The translations under genes were made by a program, and so were the position numbers. This document shows, piece after piece, positions 11,526-24,540 of a stretch of 64,000 nt of DNA. Below the pieces are notes generated by a model. The model was not told where the DNA came from. It did not search any database and saw only the letters and a list, made by a program, of their open reading frames with translations. Each line of letters starts with the position of its first letter. Within the stretch, counting starts at the first letter, position 1. The stretch is from the NCBI RefSeq assembly GCF_963676685.1, contig NC_092346.1:42219289-42283288 (forward strand), written 5' to 3'. This DNA comes from Mytilus edulis. Its lineage: Eukaryota > Mollusca > Bivalvia > Mytilida > Mytilidae.

Positions 11526-11905
11526 GATTAAATTTGAGTTAATATTAACTATAATTGGTATGTAAAAACAAAGAAGTGTCAAAGAGATAATATATGTTAA
11601 CAAAAAGGCGGAAGATACAAAGAAAAGACGACGAAAAGACGTACAAGTCAGCAAATTAACTACTCATAGAAAATCAAAGACTGAGCAACACGAACAATAC
11701 CAAAAAATGAGAGTGAACTCCAACCAAATGAATATCAAGCGTTAAACCAAACGTCCTCGTTTTTCGGTTTCCAGGAAGGATCATGGAAGATAAATGATAA
11801 TACCAGTTAATATCTTGACCTCCTTATAAGTTGTGCACTGAATTTACATCAGTTTTCGTTCAATCTTGTATTGCTGTACATCAGTTGGCAGAAACACGTT
11901 TAATA
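11526..11905. other. intron of the TMEM151 gene, no other feature
   Basis: Sequence directly upstream of the terminal exon (minus strand). It should be intronic if the gene has an upstream exon; nothing else is recognised. Confidence 0.5.
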
Positions 11906-12232
11906 TGGTAACTAATGGTTGTTTACATCTACATCCTTTGGTCTCTGGTGGATAGTTGACTCATTGGTAATCATACCACATTTCCATGGTAACTAATGGT
12001 TGTTTACATCCACGTCCTTTGGTCTCTGGTGGATAGTTGACTCATTGGTAATCATACCTCATTTCCATGGTGACTAATGGTTGTTTACATCTACGTCCTT
12101 TGGTCTCTGGTGGATAGTTGACTCATTGGTAATCATACCTCATTTCCATGGTAACTAATGGTTATTTACATCTACGTCCTTTGGTCTCTGGTGGATAGTT
12201 GACTCATTTGTAATCATACCACATTTCCTTAT
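11906..12232 (-). repeat. four tandem copies of an R3 SINE-like fragment
   Basis: Four head-to-tail units of about 80 bp (TAACTAATGG begins at 11911, 11990, with TGACTAATGG at 12071 and TAACTAATGG at 12152). Each contains GGTCTCTGGTGGATAGTTGA, CTCATTGGTAATCATACC and CATTTCC, which is the reverse complement of the R3 head (GGTATGATTACCAATGAG). The units are very similar to one another, so the expansion is recent. Confidence 0.85.
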
Positions 12233-13955
12233 CTTTATATTAATTGGAATGCTTAAGGTATGTACCAAATGAGAGACACCCTTTTACACTCCCGACGTGA
12301 TTGCGGTATATTCTAAGAGTATATATTTAGACATTTGTTTATATTTAATAATCTTAACATCTCAATCAGATAAAGAAATATTTCCTATTCATCAAAAGAA
12401 TAGTTCCGAAAGCATTATGCATGTAAAGACGATACGTAGGGATTAAATGGAATATATAGATGATTGTTTCTAAAACAAAAACCAGTGGAATGACAATCAA
12501 TAGGAATTCCCTAGCTTACATCAACCTGAATGACATCTCCTGATTTGTGCAAAAACAGAATTGACTAATGTTACAGTCGCTTATTTGTTAATTGAAAACG
12601 TTCAGGTTAAATTTTTTACCGTTCCGAATGAAGGTCTTCCTGGTATAAGCTTTGAAAGCATTGAATTGACAGCATAAGTGAAAACATCGACCTTATGGAT
12701 GACACTGATGCTTGTAGTTCTTTCCATGAAAATATAAATCGCCAGTAGCCTGAGCAAGTTTTTTTTCGCAGTAGAATGGCTTTATGATATTGAATTATTA
12801 GCTTATAAATTATAAATTAGGTTGCATCTCAATCAGAATGGTTGACCTTGGACTTCCGGTTCCTTTGAAATCCCTTTTGCTTCTAATCTTCACAATAGTA
12901 GTGGTTTGTAACCAGAGCTTAATATTGCAGCGATACGTTTTCAAGGGAATACACTAAAATTGTTCTGATGTATTTCTATCATAAAAAGTATGCAAATTAA
13001 TGCGATTTGATCACGAATTTCCATTTTCTTGTTAACATTTTAGAATATATATCAAGATGAATTCACGTTTAGATGGTTGAATATTTTCCCCAAAGTAAAA
13101 GCGTAGTTTTATTCCATAAACTCGATTAATGTGAGATTGATAGAAATGTAAGAGAACCTGACACCTCAATGAACATCATTAAAACTACGTGAATATTTTG
13201 TATCTGAATTCCCTAAACATTAATTTTGTATATTTGAAATTGATGTTCTAAGAATCACATAATCATTTTTACAGATATTCATTCAATGTAAATAAAAAAT
13301 CCAGACTTTTTCTAGGTCTATCAAATAGTAGGTTATTGAGAATTTTGTGCATTGTTAATTTGTTTTGTTCTTGAACTACTGTGATTACAAACCGGCATGG
13401 AATTAGGGTTACTTTCATTTAGAAAAACTGAAATATCTTCATCAAGAAGATAACATGTATTTCTCTACTCTATACTACTAAGTATTTCAAGCTCTTACTC
13501 GATCTAGCTAGACAAATTGTAAATAAATTCAAAAGAGACTGCCAACAATCTGACAAAAAAAAAAATATGTGAAGGGAATAATAAATCAATTACATAAGTT
13601 TGTTTGAGTTTTAAATATTTACTGACAAACCGTTTCGTTACAAATCAAGACAAAATTGAAGATTTTCTACTATGCAGATGGTACTGAGTGGATATGGAAA
13701 GAAAAAAAGAAAACAACGCGCTATTGTCAGTTTGAAGCGCTTTTCATAATTTACTTTCAACCGGAACGCGCAAAGAAAAATATTCGAAAGCCAAAATGTG
13801 ATAAGAACCGAATAGTAGAAGGGCTTCAAGAAAAAAAGTACTTAGAAAATAGCTAAATCATCTAAGATCAACTTTTCCCGAAGAAGGTAAAACCAGTCTC
13901 CACTTCTATATGATACAGCAATGCCAATCAGAAAAAAAGTAATTGACAGTCAATA
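12233..13955. other. non-coding, nothing recognised
   Basis: No gene supported. Opposed ORFs at 13638-13829 and 13656-13856 occupy the same DNA and neither has a domain. Confidence 0.45.
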
Positions 13956-13956
13956 A

Positions 13957-14114
13957 AATATTTGTTTGGATCAAATATGAAAGGCAAATATATGTTTAGT
14001 TTAAAGATATTTTATTTGCGTAAATGTGCAAAAGGGATGAGACACATTTCCGTAAATAAAATATGTTTAAACTAAACATATATTTGCCTTTCATATTTGA
14101 CCCAAACAAATATT
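13957..14114. repeat. foldback (long hairpin), about 72-bp arms
   Basis: Left arm 13957-14028 (starts AATATTTGTTTGGATCAAAT) and right arm 14043-14114 (ends GACCCAAACAAATATT) are inverted copies differing at only about five positions, with a 14-base loop. This is the structure of a small foldback transposon or MITE. An AT dinucleotide run follows on the right. Confidence 0.85.
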
Positions 14115-14994
14115 ATATATATATATGTACCATCTAATAAAAGATTTACACTTGCATGGAAAACACAGAAAGGTACAGAAGGATTACAAGCCAAATAAAC
14201 GAACGTCTGATTAGGCCTAGTTCTATATCAATTACTGAAAAATATGAATGAATTAAAGAGTATTACAATTGAAGAAACAAATCAGATCGTCAAAAGAGGT
14301 AGGCAATACAAAAGGACAATCAAATTAAAAAAAATTAGAGAGCGACCGTCTGACACACAACAAAAACATGATTTTATTTTGGTAAATTAGCCAAGCATGA
14401 TTCGTAAAAGATCAATTATAACAACGATATGAAAAAGAAAACACGTGTAGTATTATTTCATTTTAAAATTACAATCGAAAAAAAACTGAATGTATTCGTT
14501 TTCCCAAACTAAATCTACACAGAAATAGGACACAATCGGTAAACTCACAGGCCAGACGACTTAAATGGTATCCTAAGATCTAAACAATTGAAAATATGTA
14601 TCTTGTAAGTTGAAACACCGAAACACAAGTACACGGACCATTTCAGTGATTGTTTGATATATTGATGACACGTTGCATCACGAAGTTCTTACTTTTTCTT
14701 TTAAGAAATAATACACAACGTTCATCATTCAAAGCAGAATATTATGTAAAATGATAATGCAGTTGACAAATGAGCACGACAGTTCGTGGTAGGGGTAAAT
14801 CTAGAGACGCGAGTCTGATGCATGAAATTAATGGCATGTTGTTTTAAGTATTGTCTTCATTTAAGAATGCTACCATAAATGACAGAAATTAATTGCTTAT
14901 GAAACAAATATCATTAATTTTCCTTACTATGCAAAAGTGCACTCTATGTTATATTAATGCGATGAAATGTTATCTATGAAACATGAAGGAATTG
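14115..14994. other. non-coding, nothing recognised
   Basis: AT dinucleotide run at about 14112-14127, otherwise featureless. Confidence 0.4.
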
Positions 14995-15125
14995 TTACTT
15001 AATGCATCTGATTTCCAATCGTTTGATGTGTTTGAACTTTTGATTTTGCCATTTGAGAAGAGTCTCTACGTTTTGAATGGTCCTTGGAGTTCGGTATTTT
15101 TGTTATTTTACCTTTTTCCAAAAGC
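14995..15125 (+). repeat. 3' part of family R1
   Basis: TTTCCAATCGTTTGATGTGT, GAACTTTTGATTTTGCCATT, CCTTGGAGTTCGG, TTTTGTTATTTTACCTTTTT: the downstream half of R1. The overlapping ORF is a product of this repeat. Confidence 0.65.
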
Positions 15126-16970
15126 ATTCTCCAATGACTGTTTCATTGCATTTGATAAAGATTATATTAAAGAGAAAATTAAAATTTACTTTGAGAAATA
15201 ATTTGTTACTTAAAAATCGTTCTTTCAAATTCCAAAGTGTATACACAATTCGCTCTGCATGCGATAAACCGTGAAATATAAATAGTTTTCGCATTATAAA
15301 AATCCGAAACAATCTTTGATTGTAAAATACTTTCTTCGAAACTAATGTTCGTGTTAAGATTTATAACTTTACACGAGATTGGAAGCGAAAAGCAGACGTT
15401 GAATAATCGAAGTAGACCGAAAGCTTTAAACACTTCACAGCTTTCCATCAACTTTAAATTACAATAAATTAAAGTTGATTGATAATTGATTAACATCCCC
15501 GGTGAATATTACCGTCAAAACGAATCAATATCCAAACATTATTACACGAAAGGCGATAATGAAATGCTTTTTTAATTATCAACATGGAGTCTCGGTAGAC
15601 ACTAAGTCACCTTCACTACCAGTATTACAGTTTGCTTATAGAAAGTGACAATTATCTAGGGTATTCGATTGTATTGACAATGTATGAACAAATGTTCATA
15701 TTCGGAGAAATCTGTAACTGGCAATTTCATTACTAACAACACTGTCAGCTGTCATGGATGACAAGCTGACAATATTAATCATTGTCTACTTATCAATCTT
15801 TGTCAAAACCTTAGACTACGAATACAAAGACACTTTACAGAATTCGTTGTACCTCAATTCAATAATCTAATTGTTAACAGGTTTTGTACAAAGTCTAACA
15901 GTTGGGGGTTTTAGAACCATGTCAATACCATGAAAACCACTTTCCCTTCTCTTTGCGGTAAATAGATGAGAAATAAGTTGAATTAAAAAAAAACACACAC
16001 ACAAAACCAGCAAAATGTAATTCGCAATAATCTGTTTTCTTTAATGGATTTACCATATGAAAAAAACTTTGAATTTCAAAATATCATAATCCAATTATGT
16101 TGATATAACCTGTTGTTAAACTAAATAATTTGTATTTGATGTTAAAAAAGCGGTTCGGTTTATAGATAATTGATTGTCGATTTTTAACGAAAAATTTGTA
16201 CTCAATGCATGAAGGCCTTGGCAAAATATTTTCCAACAGATAAACTATAATATACTGAAATTTTATATCACCTTAGCATACTTATATTGATGGAATTCCC
16301 TGAAAGGCAGATTTAAGAGTTCTAGGGTACTCAACCAATACTTTTAGGCGAATCATCATTGTATATAAAACATATAAAACATCATATCGATCAAACAACA
16401 AATATTATCAGATTTTGTTGATTCTCAGCTTGAAAACTTTTGAAACCTTGACCTCAACTCCGCGTTCTGGCAAATACTTATAACGTCATTTTAGATGAGT
16501 ATACGTGTACCTGATAATCAACGAAAACATTATGTTTAGCTTTTGAACGCATAAGTACGAAAGCCTGAACAATTCTAAAAAATATTTCCATGGCTAAATT
16601 GAAATTGTTTAAAGATACTGAGGGAAAATTGCTAAATGAAAAAAACCTCTATGGCAATCAAATATTGGAAATATTATTGAACATTTTATGAAACAGAAAA
16701 AATAAATGCACTTTATATTTTTATTGAGTCATAAACTAGACCAGACGTCAAAATTTCTAGTAGAAACGATCATAACATTATATATACCGTTCTGTTAAAC
16801 AGCAGTTAATTCTGGCTTACTCAATGAATAATTTTGTTTGCTGTAGCTAGGAATTAGAAAAACAAACATTAAATCTCGGTAATTCAATTTACCTCATGAT
16901 ATCACGCTATTTGTGTAAAGTCGGATTTCTATTTTCCGGAAAGATTGTAGAATTCAATCAATAATAATAG
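15126..16970. other. non-coding, nothing recognised
   Basis: Short ORFs at 15103-15312 and 15206-15496 (minus) show no domain. No RNA gene or clear repeat. Confidence 0.4.
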
Positions 16971-16973
16971 TTT

Positions 16974-17238
16974 TTAATCTTGAAATTGAAAACAGAAATT
17001 ATCCAGGTGTTAGTATGTTGTTAAATTGATGATTTATAGAAAGAATGACTGATTCAACAACATTTTTTAATCACTGCAAAAAAGAAAATCTTTATTTTTC
17101 CGACATTTTGTTAATCTTGGAATTGAAAACAGGAATTAGCCAGGTGTAAGAATCTGTTTACATCAGTGATAGAAAAAGTCGAATTCTTGAATGTCTGTAT
17201 AATTTTTAATCACTGAAAAATAGAAAATTAATACAACA
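16974..17238. repeat. two-copy local duplication, about 135-bp period
   Basis: TTAATCTTGAAATTGAAAAC at 16976 recurs as TTAATCTTGGAATTGAAAAC near 17111, and both copies end with a TTTTTAATCACTG block followed by an A-rich AGAAAAT. The copies have drifted clearly, so the duplication is old. Confidence 0.65.
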
Positions 17239-19340
17239 TTTTTTTACAACTTTCTTTAGGATAAAATAAAAATTACTGGAAGAAGAAGTGTTTAATTTTA
17301 TGCAGTACTTGCATGCTCTAGACATTTCTGCGTAGTCGTTCGGTTTTGGCTAATTCTGTGTAGACTACATACTATTCACATGAAGCTGCTATTATTTTAG
17401 AGAATGTGTATAAAGCTTAATGATAACGTCAGTGGTAACAATTTTAATATTGAACTGGTTACTTATTGCCCTATGCTATAACCTCCAATTTTCGGTTAGG
17501 ATCGATTTAGTGAATATTTAGTTATTTATATTGTGTTTTGGTTGTTTTATCTATAGCTATATCAGTTTATTTTCGACTCATGACTTTGAATGTCCGTTTG
17601 ATATCTTTCGTTTCTGTTTAAATAGTAAAGTCTTACAAATTTTATAATTGCTACAAATTTAAAAGGGAAGTTTATATAATCAAAAAGTTAAAATAGTCCT
17701 ATTGGTTCTGTCAAACAAAAACAAAAATCGTTGAATGGTTGTAATCATAACTTTGGCATTACGTTAGTTAAGAGTTTACATTCCAACAGAAACCAATGAA
17801 AAACTGGATATATACGATAACTTATATTCAATATTATGTATTCCTATGACAATAACCCCAGTTCAAAATCCCAGAAAAATAGAACAATTGCATTACAGTC
17901 ATAGAAGAAGATGAAAAATTTCAAATTAAAAGATGAAAGATCTTATATTTTTCTTTGACAAGAAAAAAAAGTGTATATCTCAGCTATGGAAAATATGCAG
18001 TTATTGTCGATCTCATTGTAATTTCAAGAAAAGCTATGCATTTAATTCATAATAAGTAAAAAAAAATATCATCATGAAATGTTCAGAATAAATACTCATT
18101 CATGTTTTTCAAATGTCATTTACTTTTACAGGACGTTTTACAAAACTTCAAAAATAAAAATAAGATATTTCATAAGTGATTTTATACTTCTGATGTCAAG
18201 ATATTTCTAACTTACAATATTATCATATGTGATGTTAAGCAGAGACGGTTTTTGTTGCTAGACCTCTTCTTGACATTCACATTGGTTAATTTATTTCTCA
18301 TTTGGTACGCGATCTCATCATTGCCCTCCAGAAATTAAAAAAAAAACCACACAATAAATGATTCCATGCCACCATATTAGAATCCCTCTCTAAACAGTGA
18401 AAACAAAATCAGAATTATAATCAGCAGATATAATAATAAAGTTTAGAACGACAACCATACTCCGTTGAAAGGGAGATAGCTGTCGACATTAGAAAAGAAT
18501 TAAGACGTTATGGGCTACAAATTTCAAAATGGAATCACCAATTTTATCTTTGTTCAAACAAGCAGCGATTTTCAGTATCCAACAAAAGTAATGAACCGGA
18601 TTAAACCTTATCTAATGCACTCCATATTCTGCAGCTTTGATTTGAATGACAGTTTGAGAGATTGTAATTCCAACTGTGGAAATAAATGTTTTAATGTTTA
18701 TTAGTTCGACTATCAGTTTTTGATAGAATTGATCTAAATTTACAACGGTTTATATTACGGTAATGTTTAAATGGCTTTTTCTTGTTTAGGTAGCATTTTC
18801 TTTTATTTTTAACAAAGAAACGGAAAGATTGTATCACATTGAACAGCTTCGGGTGGAATCGAACAATTGCAGAAAATCGAAATACATTTGAATTCATTAT
18901 TGATTAAAATTTCAGCATTGACAACCACCATGAAGGAGCAATATTTTTCTTTAAAAACAATTGCATACAATGTATTATGTTGTTTAAATTATTTGCAATA
19001 GTGAAAAAACTATTCTTAAATGCTTTACAGCTAAAAGTTATTAAATGTTTCCAGATTAATAACACGTAGAAAAACACTAATATCACAAATTTTGATAGCA
19101 ATCATCGAGATGATTGTTATCATCAAGTAAGACTAGTACATTGGAAGTGAAATAAAATCAGGAATTAAATTAAAATTAAGGTTCTTTAACAAAATTAATT
19201 GATACAATGTCCTTCAATTTTTTAATCCTTTTATACTTATTGTTTTCTCTTTTACATTTTTTTTTAATACATTTGTAAATTTGACGGTTGTAATTGGATA
19301 GACATAATCGGATCGCCTATTCTGGGCATCTTATAAAAAT
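17239..19340. other. mostly non-coding; short shared repeat piece
   Basis: At 17560-17625 TCAGTTTATTTTCGACTCAT, GACTTTGAATGTCCGTTTGA and TATCTTT resemble 34105-34165 (TCAGTTTAGTTCTGACTTAT, GATTTTGAATGTTCTTTGGT, ATCTTT). This is a weak dispersed repeat pair. Nothing else is recognised. Confidence 0.4.
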
Positions 19341-19449
19341 GAGATGAGGTATGATTGTCAATGAGACAACTATCGTCCAAAGGTTAATTTAAGTAAATGT
19401 TAGCAATTATACGCAATCGTACAGCCTCCAGCATTAAGAAAAAAACTCC
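19341..19449 (+). repeat. SINE-like dispersed repeat, family R3
   Basis: GAGATGAGGTATGATTGTCA, ATGAGACAACTATCGTCC, AGCAATTATACGCAATCG, TACAGCCTCCAGCATTAAGA, then an A run. The best-preserved single R3 copy in the window. Confidence 0.7.
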
Positions 19450-21149
19450 TATCGTTTATTTGGCTAAAAAATATCCGACATGTGAAGTATAAAACCATTC
19501 AATTAAGAAAACCAACAAAACAATTTGCGATAAACGAATATGACAGATACGAAAAAACAACCATTGAGCTACAGGCTACTGACTTGAAACAGGCATATAT
19601 AAAACATGGCGGGTTTTAAACTAGTTTAAACCAGTGCAAAAAAATGTGAGTCTAAATAACAAAGATTATCTGAGTGATATATTGTTTTGAAGAAAATGAT
19701 TGTTTAAACATAATGTTACGAAAAAGTCCTATGAAATTATCATTTATTGAATAACTATTATTTTTGAAAATTTGGTACAATAAACAATTTAGTCAAGATG
19801 ACATTTATCTGACATAGAAACACTCATTAATTTTAATCAAAAATATAATCGTGTAGCTTTCTTAACATCTGTTTGCATGCACATGGTATGAATCTCAAAA
19901 TCCTACAGAGTTTCAATTAGTCAAGAAAAACTTCTCTGTGGTAAGTCCTGCATTACTCCCGATTTAAGTATTGATTTAAGTTATAAGTCGAATGAGCCAA
20001 TTAAAAAATATAATCACGCTGTGCAAGCATTTTAGGGATATAAAATAAAAGAGATCAACAGAGGATATTTCCTGTGTTATTTTTTAGAGTTATTTTAGAA
20101 TAAAGCATTAACCATAATTGGTAAAAACAACTTAGAGTAAGCTGGGTTTCAAATAGAAAAAAAACGTTCTGTTACAATATATGATTTTTACCGACAAATA
20201 TAGAGTTTTCTTTTAATAACGTCGATCGAATGTCTGAAAAATGATTTTATAAAATCAATGTAACATTAGTATATCGTCTTCAATCACCGCACATCTTCTG
20301 CTTGATATAAAGTTATCAAAAAGTATCATTTACAATCAATGGTTAAACGTCAATCACACTGTTTATAACAATATCATAAGATCACAAGATCGATTGTGGA
20401 TCATTAGAGATAATACTTTCCCTTATACAGACACTAACTACACCCTACACGTATCAAAAGCTTCCTTTACTACCTCTGACTACAAAACACTATAATTTAA
20501 AATAATGTTCTACACGAATTTGTCTATTGATCTCTTCAATCCAAATTATCTGCTCCATAGATTAAGGCAGTTAGGGCAATGGCTACTATTACGATGATGG
20601 CAACGTTGCTAGTTATGTAGACGTGAAAAACACCTTTAAATTGACATCATGTTTGAAATTCAAGATATCGCCACTAAAATACCAAGCGGCGTTAAACTTT
20701 AACATTTGTTCCTGTCATTCTTAACGTATATTTTATTTTTGCTTTTGATTTCCAGCTTTTTTGATTCAATCGCAAATGATGTAGACTAAATGTGCGTCTA
20801 CTGTAACAAATTATAAGCCTAGTATTTTTTAAGAGATTTTACTCTTGATTTGTGTTCTAAGGTATTTGTCTTTATTTGTTTAAGCATAAACTCAAAACGA
20901 TACGAGATTGGGTGCGACGATAGAGAAAGCATATATATTACTCACGATGTGAATCAACACTCAATAATTATGATACACATGAGAAAGGGTACAATCGGTG
21001 TTATTAAGCAGACTACCTTTCTGGTACATTCAGATTAAAGTCCGTGAAAACATGTCAATTTTGAATTGAGACACAGACACATTGTATAGGTCAACTGATA
21101 TCGTGACATTCGCAATTCACAAAATCCATAAACTGGAATAGGATACAAA
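19450..21149. other. non-coding, nothing recognised
   Basis: AT-rich sequence without a supported gene or repeat. Confidence 0.4.
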
Positions 21150-21235
21150 TAGTTATCAAGGTACAAGGCTTATAATTTGATACGCATGACGCGCGTTTCG
21201 TCTACATAAAACCCACCAGTGACGCTACAAACAGT
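21150..21235 (+). repeat. head of family R2 repeat
   Basis: AGTTATCAAGGTACAAGGCT, then GACGCGCGTTTCGTCTACAT and ACCAGTGACGCTAC. The core CGCGTTTCGTCTAC is shared with 23873, 24240 (GCGTGTTTCGTCTAC), 36520 (reverse) and, drifted, 31407 and 37165. Confidence 0.7.
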
Positions 21236-23635
21236 TAAACTACAGATCAGACGATTTTTTTTCCGATATCGTAAGATCTAAGACCTAAAAAAATAATTAA
21301 TAAGTATTTTCGATCTAGTATATAACATTGTCATTACTCTCTGCTTCACGGTTCTATTTTGACTTATTCTTACCGACTGCCTCTAAAATACTAACAGAGA
21401 AAAATGTTCGGTATTTTTTTCAAATGAAATCTAACATTTTACATGACTTTTGCATAATATGCTTTATGATGTTTAAACACCACCATACCAGTATCAAATA
21501 AGTAAAATAGATTGCTTTTTATTATCATTTAACATAAAGAACTCTGTCCACAACTAGTTCTTTTAAATGGTGGGGGACAATTTCGAGCAGCTGTTCAATA
21601 ACTAATATGATCTTCAATGTGAAAATCTCGAGTCGTCTTTAAGACAGTTTAACAATATTGGTCAAAGATTGTTTTTTTACCAGTACACTATCTTACAAGA
21701 AAATAATGTAACATGACACAACATATCTAACAATAGTAGTGTTGCAAAATTAAAAACATGTGCAACTTAATGTGTTCACTGGGATAGGCTAAAAGAAGGC
21801 AATAGACACCCACGTGTGGTTAGACAAAACTGTACTTCAGTAATTTCTGTTCAAGGGAAAACCCGATTGAAATACACTTTGTCAGAGGATTTCCCACGTC
21901 GACCTTTCTTTTATGTTTTAAATGATTGCGATGTTTTCCCTTTACTTTTTGTTCTCTTTGCAGAAAATACAAGAACATTAAGTTAATGTCAGAGATTGAA
22001 TCATATGGGACTGTACAAGGGATGAGTAATAAAAATAAATCATGGAAATGGAAGCATTTGTGTCAATATGTCCTTGTCATTCTGTGATGAATGAATGTAT
22101 TTAACGTAATTTGAAAATTGAATTAAAATAAAACATTACACATATCAAGAAGTTATTTGACATTGCCGTATGGAAATGGAAAATATATCAACCATTGTTA
22201 TATATTACTTTAAAATGTTATCAAAATCGATTGCATGCTAAATCATGAGCCTTATATTGAAAAATATCTTGAGTTATAGACTGTGGCTGACGGATAAAAT
22301 AGCATATCTCCGGGTAACGGTACCATGACTGACAAGTAACGTTTTGTTTTTACAATGTGAACGAGTACAATGATGTAAAGTTTTCTTGATTGCTACTTGG
22401 ACCATTGAATAACATATTGAAATAGTAGCAATTAATAACATAAATATCTATATAAGTTGTATATCATTTTGGATTTCAATATATGTTGTTTGTTCAGTCA
22501 ATCAAAAAATTATACAGATAAGATCAGATAACAAATGGTTGACTAAAATATCTTCCATTATATTTATGATAATTTAAAAAAATGTATAGTTCATCTTACA
22601 AACATGCAAGATTTAAATATATTCCTTCGAATCGCCAGCTCAAATAGGTCAGTCAAACTTAACTTTCAAAATCAATTCTTAAGTCGGTATTAAAAACCTT
22701 GACTAAAATCAATTTGGCCCTTTTAATTTTTATAACATTTTAACAATGTATTTGCTTTGACCCTTTGACAAAAATGTAAAAATTTCAAAACATTTGAATC
22801 ACATACTTTATCGGATTTTTTTTTTTTTTTTTTTTATCTCAGCTGATTTGAACAGAGTTATCTCCCTGTAGTGGTATGTACCACCTTAAGGTTCATGTCT
22901 ATGTCGGGTACTGTAAAAAAAATAGAACTCTATAGAATATAAAAAAAATATATCGGAAAAAACTTAACAGTACAAATGGCACTTGAAAAAAGAACATAAA
23001 AACATTAATTGAAAAATTGTGAATGATAAACAAACGCTTAAAGAAATATTTGACATCTAAGATTATACAACAATAAAGTATGCTGAAAAAAAATACTGTC
23101 TATATATTTTCAGGCAATTTTTTTTCGTACGATTTCATGCACAAGATATTCGAAATACAAAAATGTGAAAGTAGCAATGTTTCGATCAAGTCAATCAATA
23201 ATTGCCTATTTACTGTATTAGACCAAACGATGAAATTATCATATAAATGTATTGCTAAAATTTGATATTACTAATCATGTGTTCTGATTCATTCGTGGTT
23301 AGTGCCATCACATTTTCGATTAATAAGTAAACAACAACTATTCTGCGTTATTTATGACAACTGACATTGGCGAAAAAGTAAATCTTTTCCATTTTTTGTA
23401 ATTGAAGCACGATCTTTTTTAGTTTGCCTGCATGTATCATGTATCTAATTCTATTTCAAAGCTTGAAAGAAAACGTATTTCTAAGTCACGATGTGAATAT
23501 ATGTCTGGACACATTGAGTAAGGTTATTCTGATCAATCAGCTCATTGTTCTATTCAGTTACACGTCATAAAACAATGCATGTAAGCATTAATATAATCAT
23601 CTTTGAATTACTGTTAACCCTTTTTTCATCGTATA
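21236..23635. other. non-coding; one poly-T tract
   Basis: A T run at about 22818-22836 precedes ATCTCAGCTGATTTGAACAG and AGTTATCTCCC, the latter a motif common in mollusc repeats. No gene recognised. Confidence 0.4.
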
Positions 23636-23639
23636 TTAT

Positions 23640-23720
23640 TTGTTTTTTGGCGTGGCTCGGTATTTTTATATGCCGCCACTGTGTTATTGTGCTATGGTCA
23701 TTTTTTTTGTAAACATGTCT
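23640..23720 (+). repeat. dispersed repeat, family R4
   Basis: GGCGTGGCTCGGTATTTTTA, TATGCCGCCACTGTGTTATT and GTGCTATGGT align with the second R4 copy at 5141-5195. Confidence 0.55.
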
Positions 23721-23829
23721 ATCATTTTATCTTATGTATTTGTCCATAAAATGTCTATATATATGCAATTTTGTTTTTCTTTGTTACAAGAGTTATTTGT
23801 TTTGTTTATAGTGATTAAGATTATGATTA

Positions 23830-24204
23830 AACTTATCATAGATATACCATGATTAAAATTTTGTATGTGTGCAAGACGCGCGTTTCGTCTACAAAGGACT
23901 CATCAGTTACTCTCGAATAATAAATGTTAAAAATGCCAACTAAAGTACTAAGTTGGAGAGCATTCAGGACAAAAAATCCTAAAAGTTTTACCAAATACAG
24001 CTTAGGTAACCTATTCCGGAGGTAGAATAGCTTTAGTATTCAAAAAAGGAAAAGATTCGAAAACAGTTAATTTATAATTATGGTCAAACCAGTGATAATT
24101 CATGTATACACAGAAATGCTGACTACTGGGCTGGTGATACGCTCGGAGAATGAAAACTCCACCAGCAGTGGCATCGATCCCAGTGGTTGAAATTATTATC
24201 ATCA
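23830..24204 (+). repeat. full-length family R2 repeat, about 370 bp
   Basis: Starts ATAGATATACCATGATTAAA with GACGCGCGTTTCGTCTACAA, continues through ACTCATCAGTTACTCTCG, AAAGTACTAAGTTGGAGAGC, CTAAAAGTTTTACCAAATAC and ends CCAGCAGTGGCATCGATCCC AGTGGTTG. The same start and end motifs bound the copy at 31390-31632. Confidence 0.75.
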
Positions 24205-24270
24205 TAGATACAAGGATTAAAATTTTGTATATGCGTCAGATGCGTGTTTCGTCTACAAAAGGCGCAATAT
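24205..24270 (+). repeat. second R2 head in direct orientation
   Basis: ATAGATACAAGGATTAAAAT, TTTGTATATGCGTCAGATGC, GTGTTTCGTCTACAAAAGG repeats the head of the copy beginning at 23830. Tandem arrangement of one full and one truncated copy. Confidence 0.7.
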
Positions 24271-24344
24271 TGACTGCTGTAGCTCAGTTATTTACAATTT
24301 TACCTATTATGTTTTGCTCACACATTGTTGTCAATAAAATGAAA

Positions 24345-24540
24345 TTCTATACAACTTTCATACAAGTGAGAGGTTTAGCTGGGTATAAAATCAGGTTTAA
24401 TCCACCATTTTCTACATAGGGAAATGCCTGTGCTAATTCAAGAATATGACAATTGTTCTCCCTTCGTGTAATGTGTTAGAGCTCTTAGTTTTGAATTTTC
24501 CTTAGAATACGTTTTTTTTTCTATTTTACTTTTTCCTACA
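24345..24540 (+). repeat. dispersed repeat, family R1
   Basis: GAGGTTTAGCTGGGTATAAA, ATCAGGTTTAATCCACCATT, TTCTACATAGGG, CAAGAATATGACAATTGTTC and a drifted tail TTTTGAATTTTCCTTAGAAT. Adjoins the R2 tandem pair. Confidence 0.7.

Noticed and set aside
11906..12232. Tandem array considered as a CRISPR-like array
   Set aside because: Units are contiguous with no unique spacers, and the unit is a fragment of a dispersed repeat in an animal genome.
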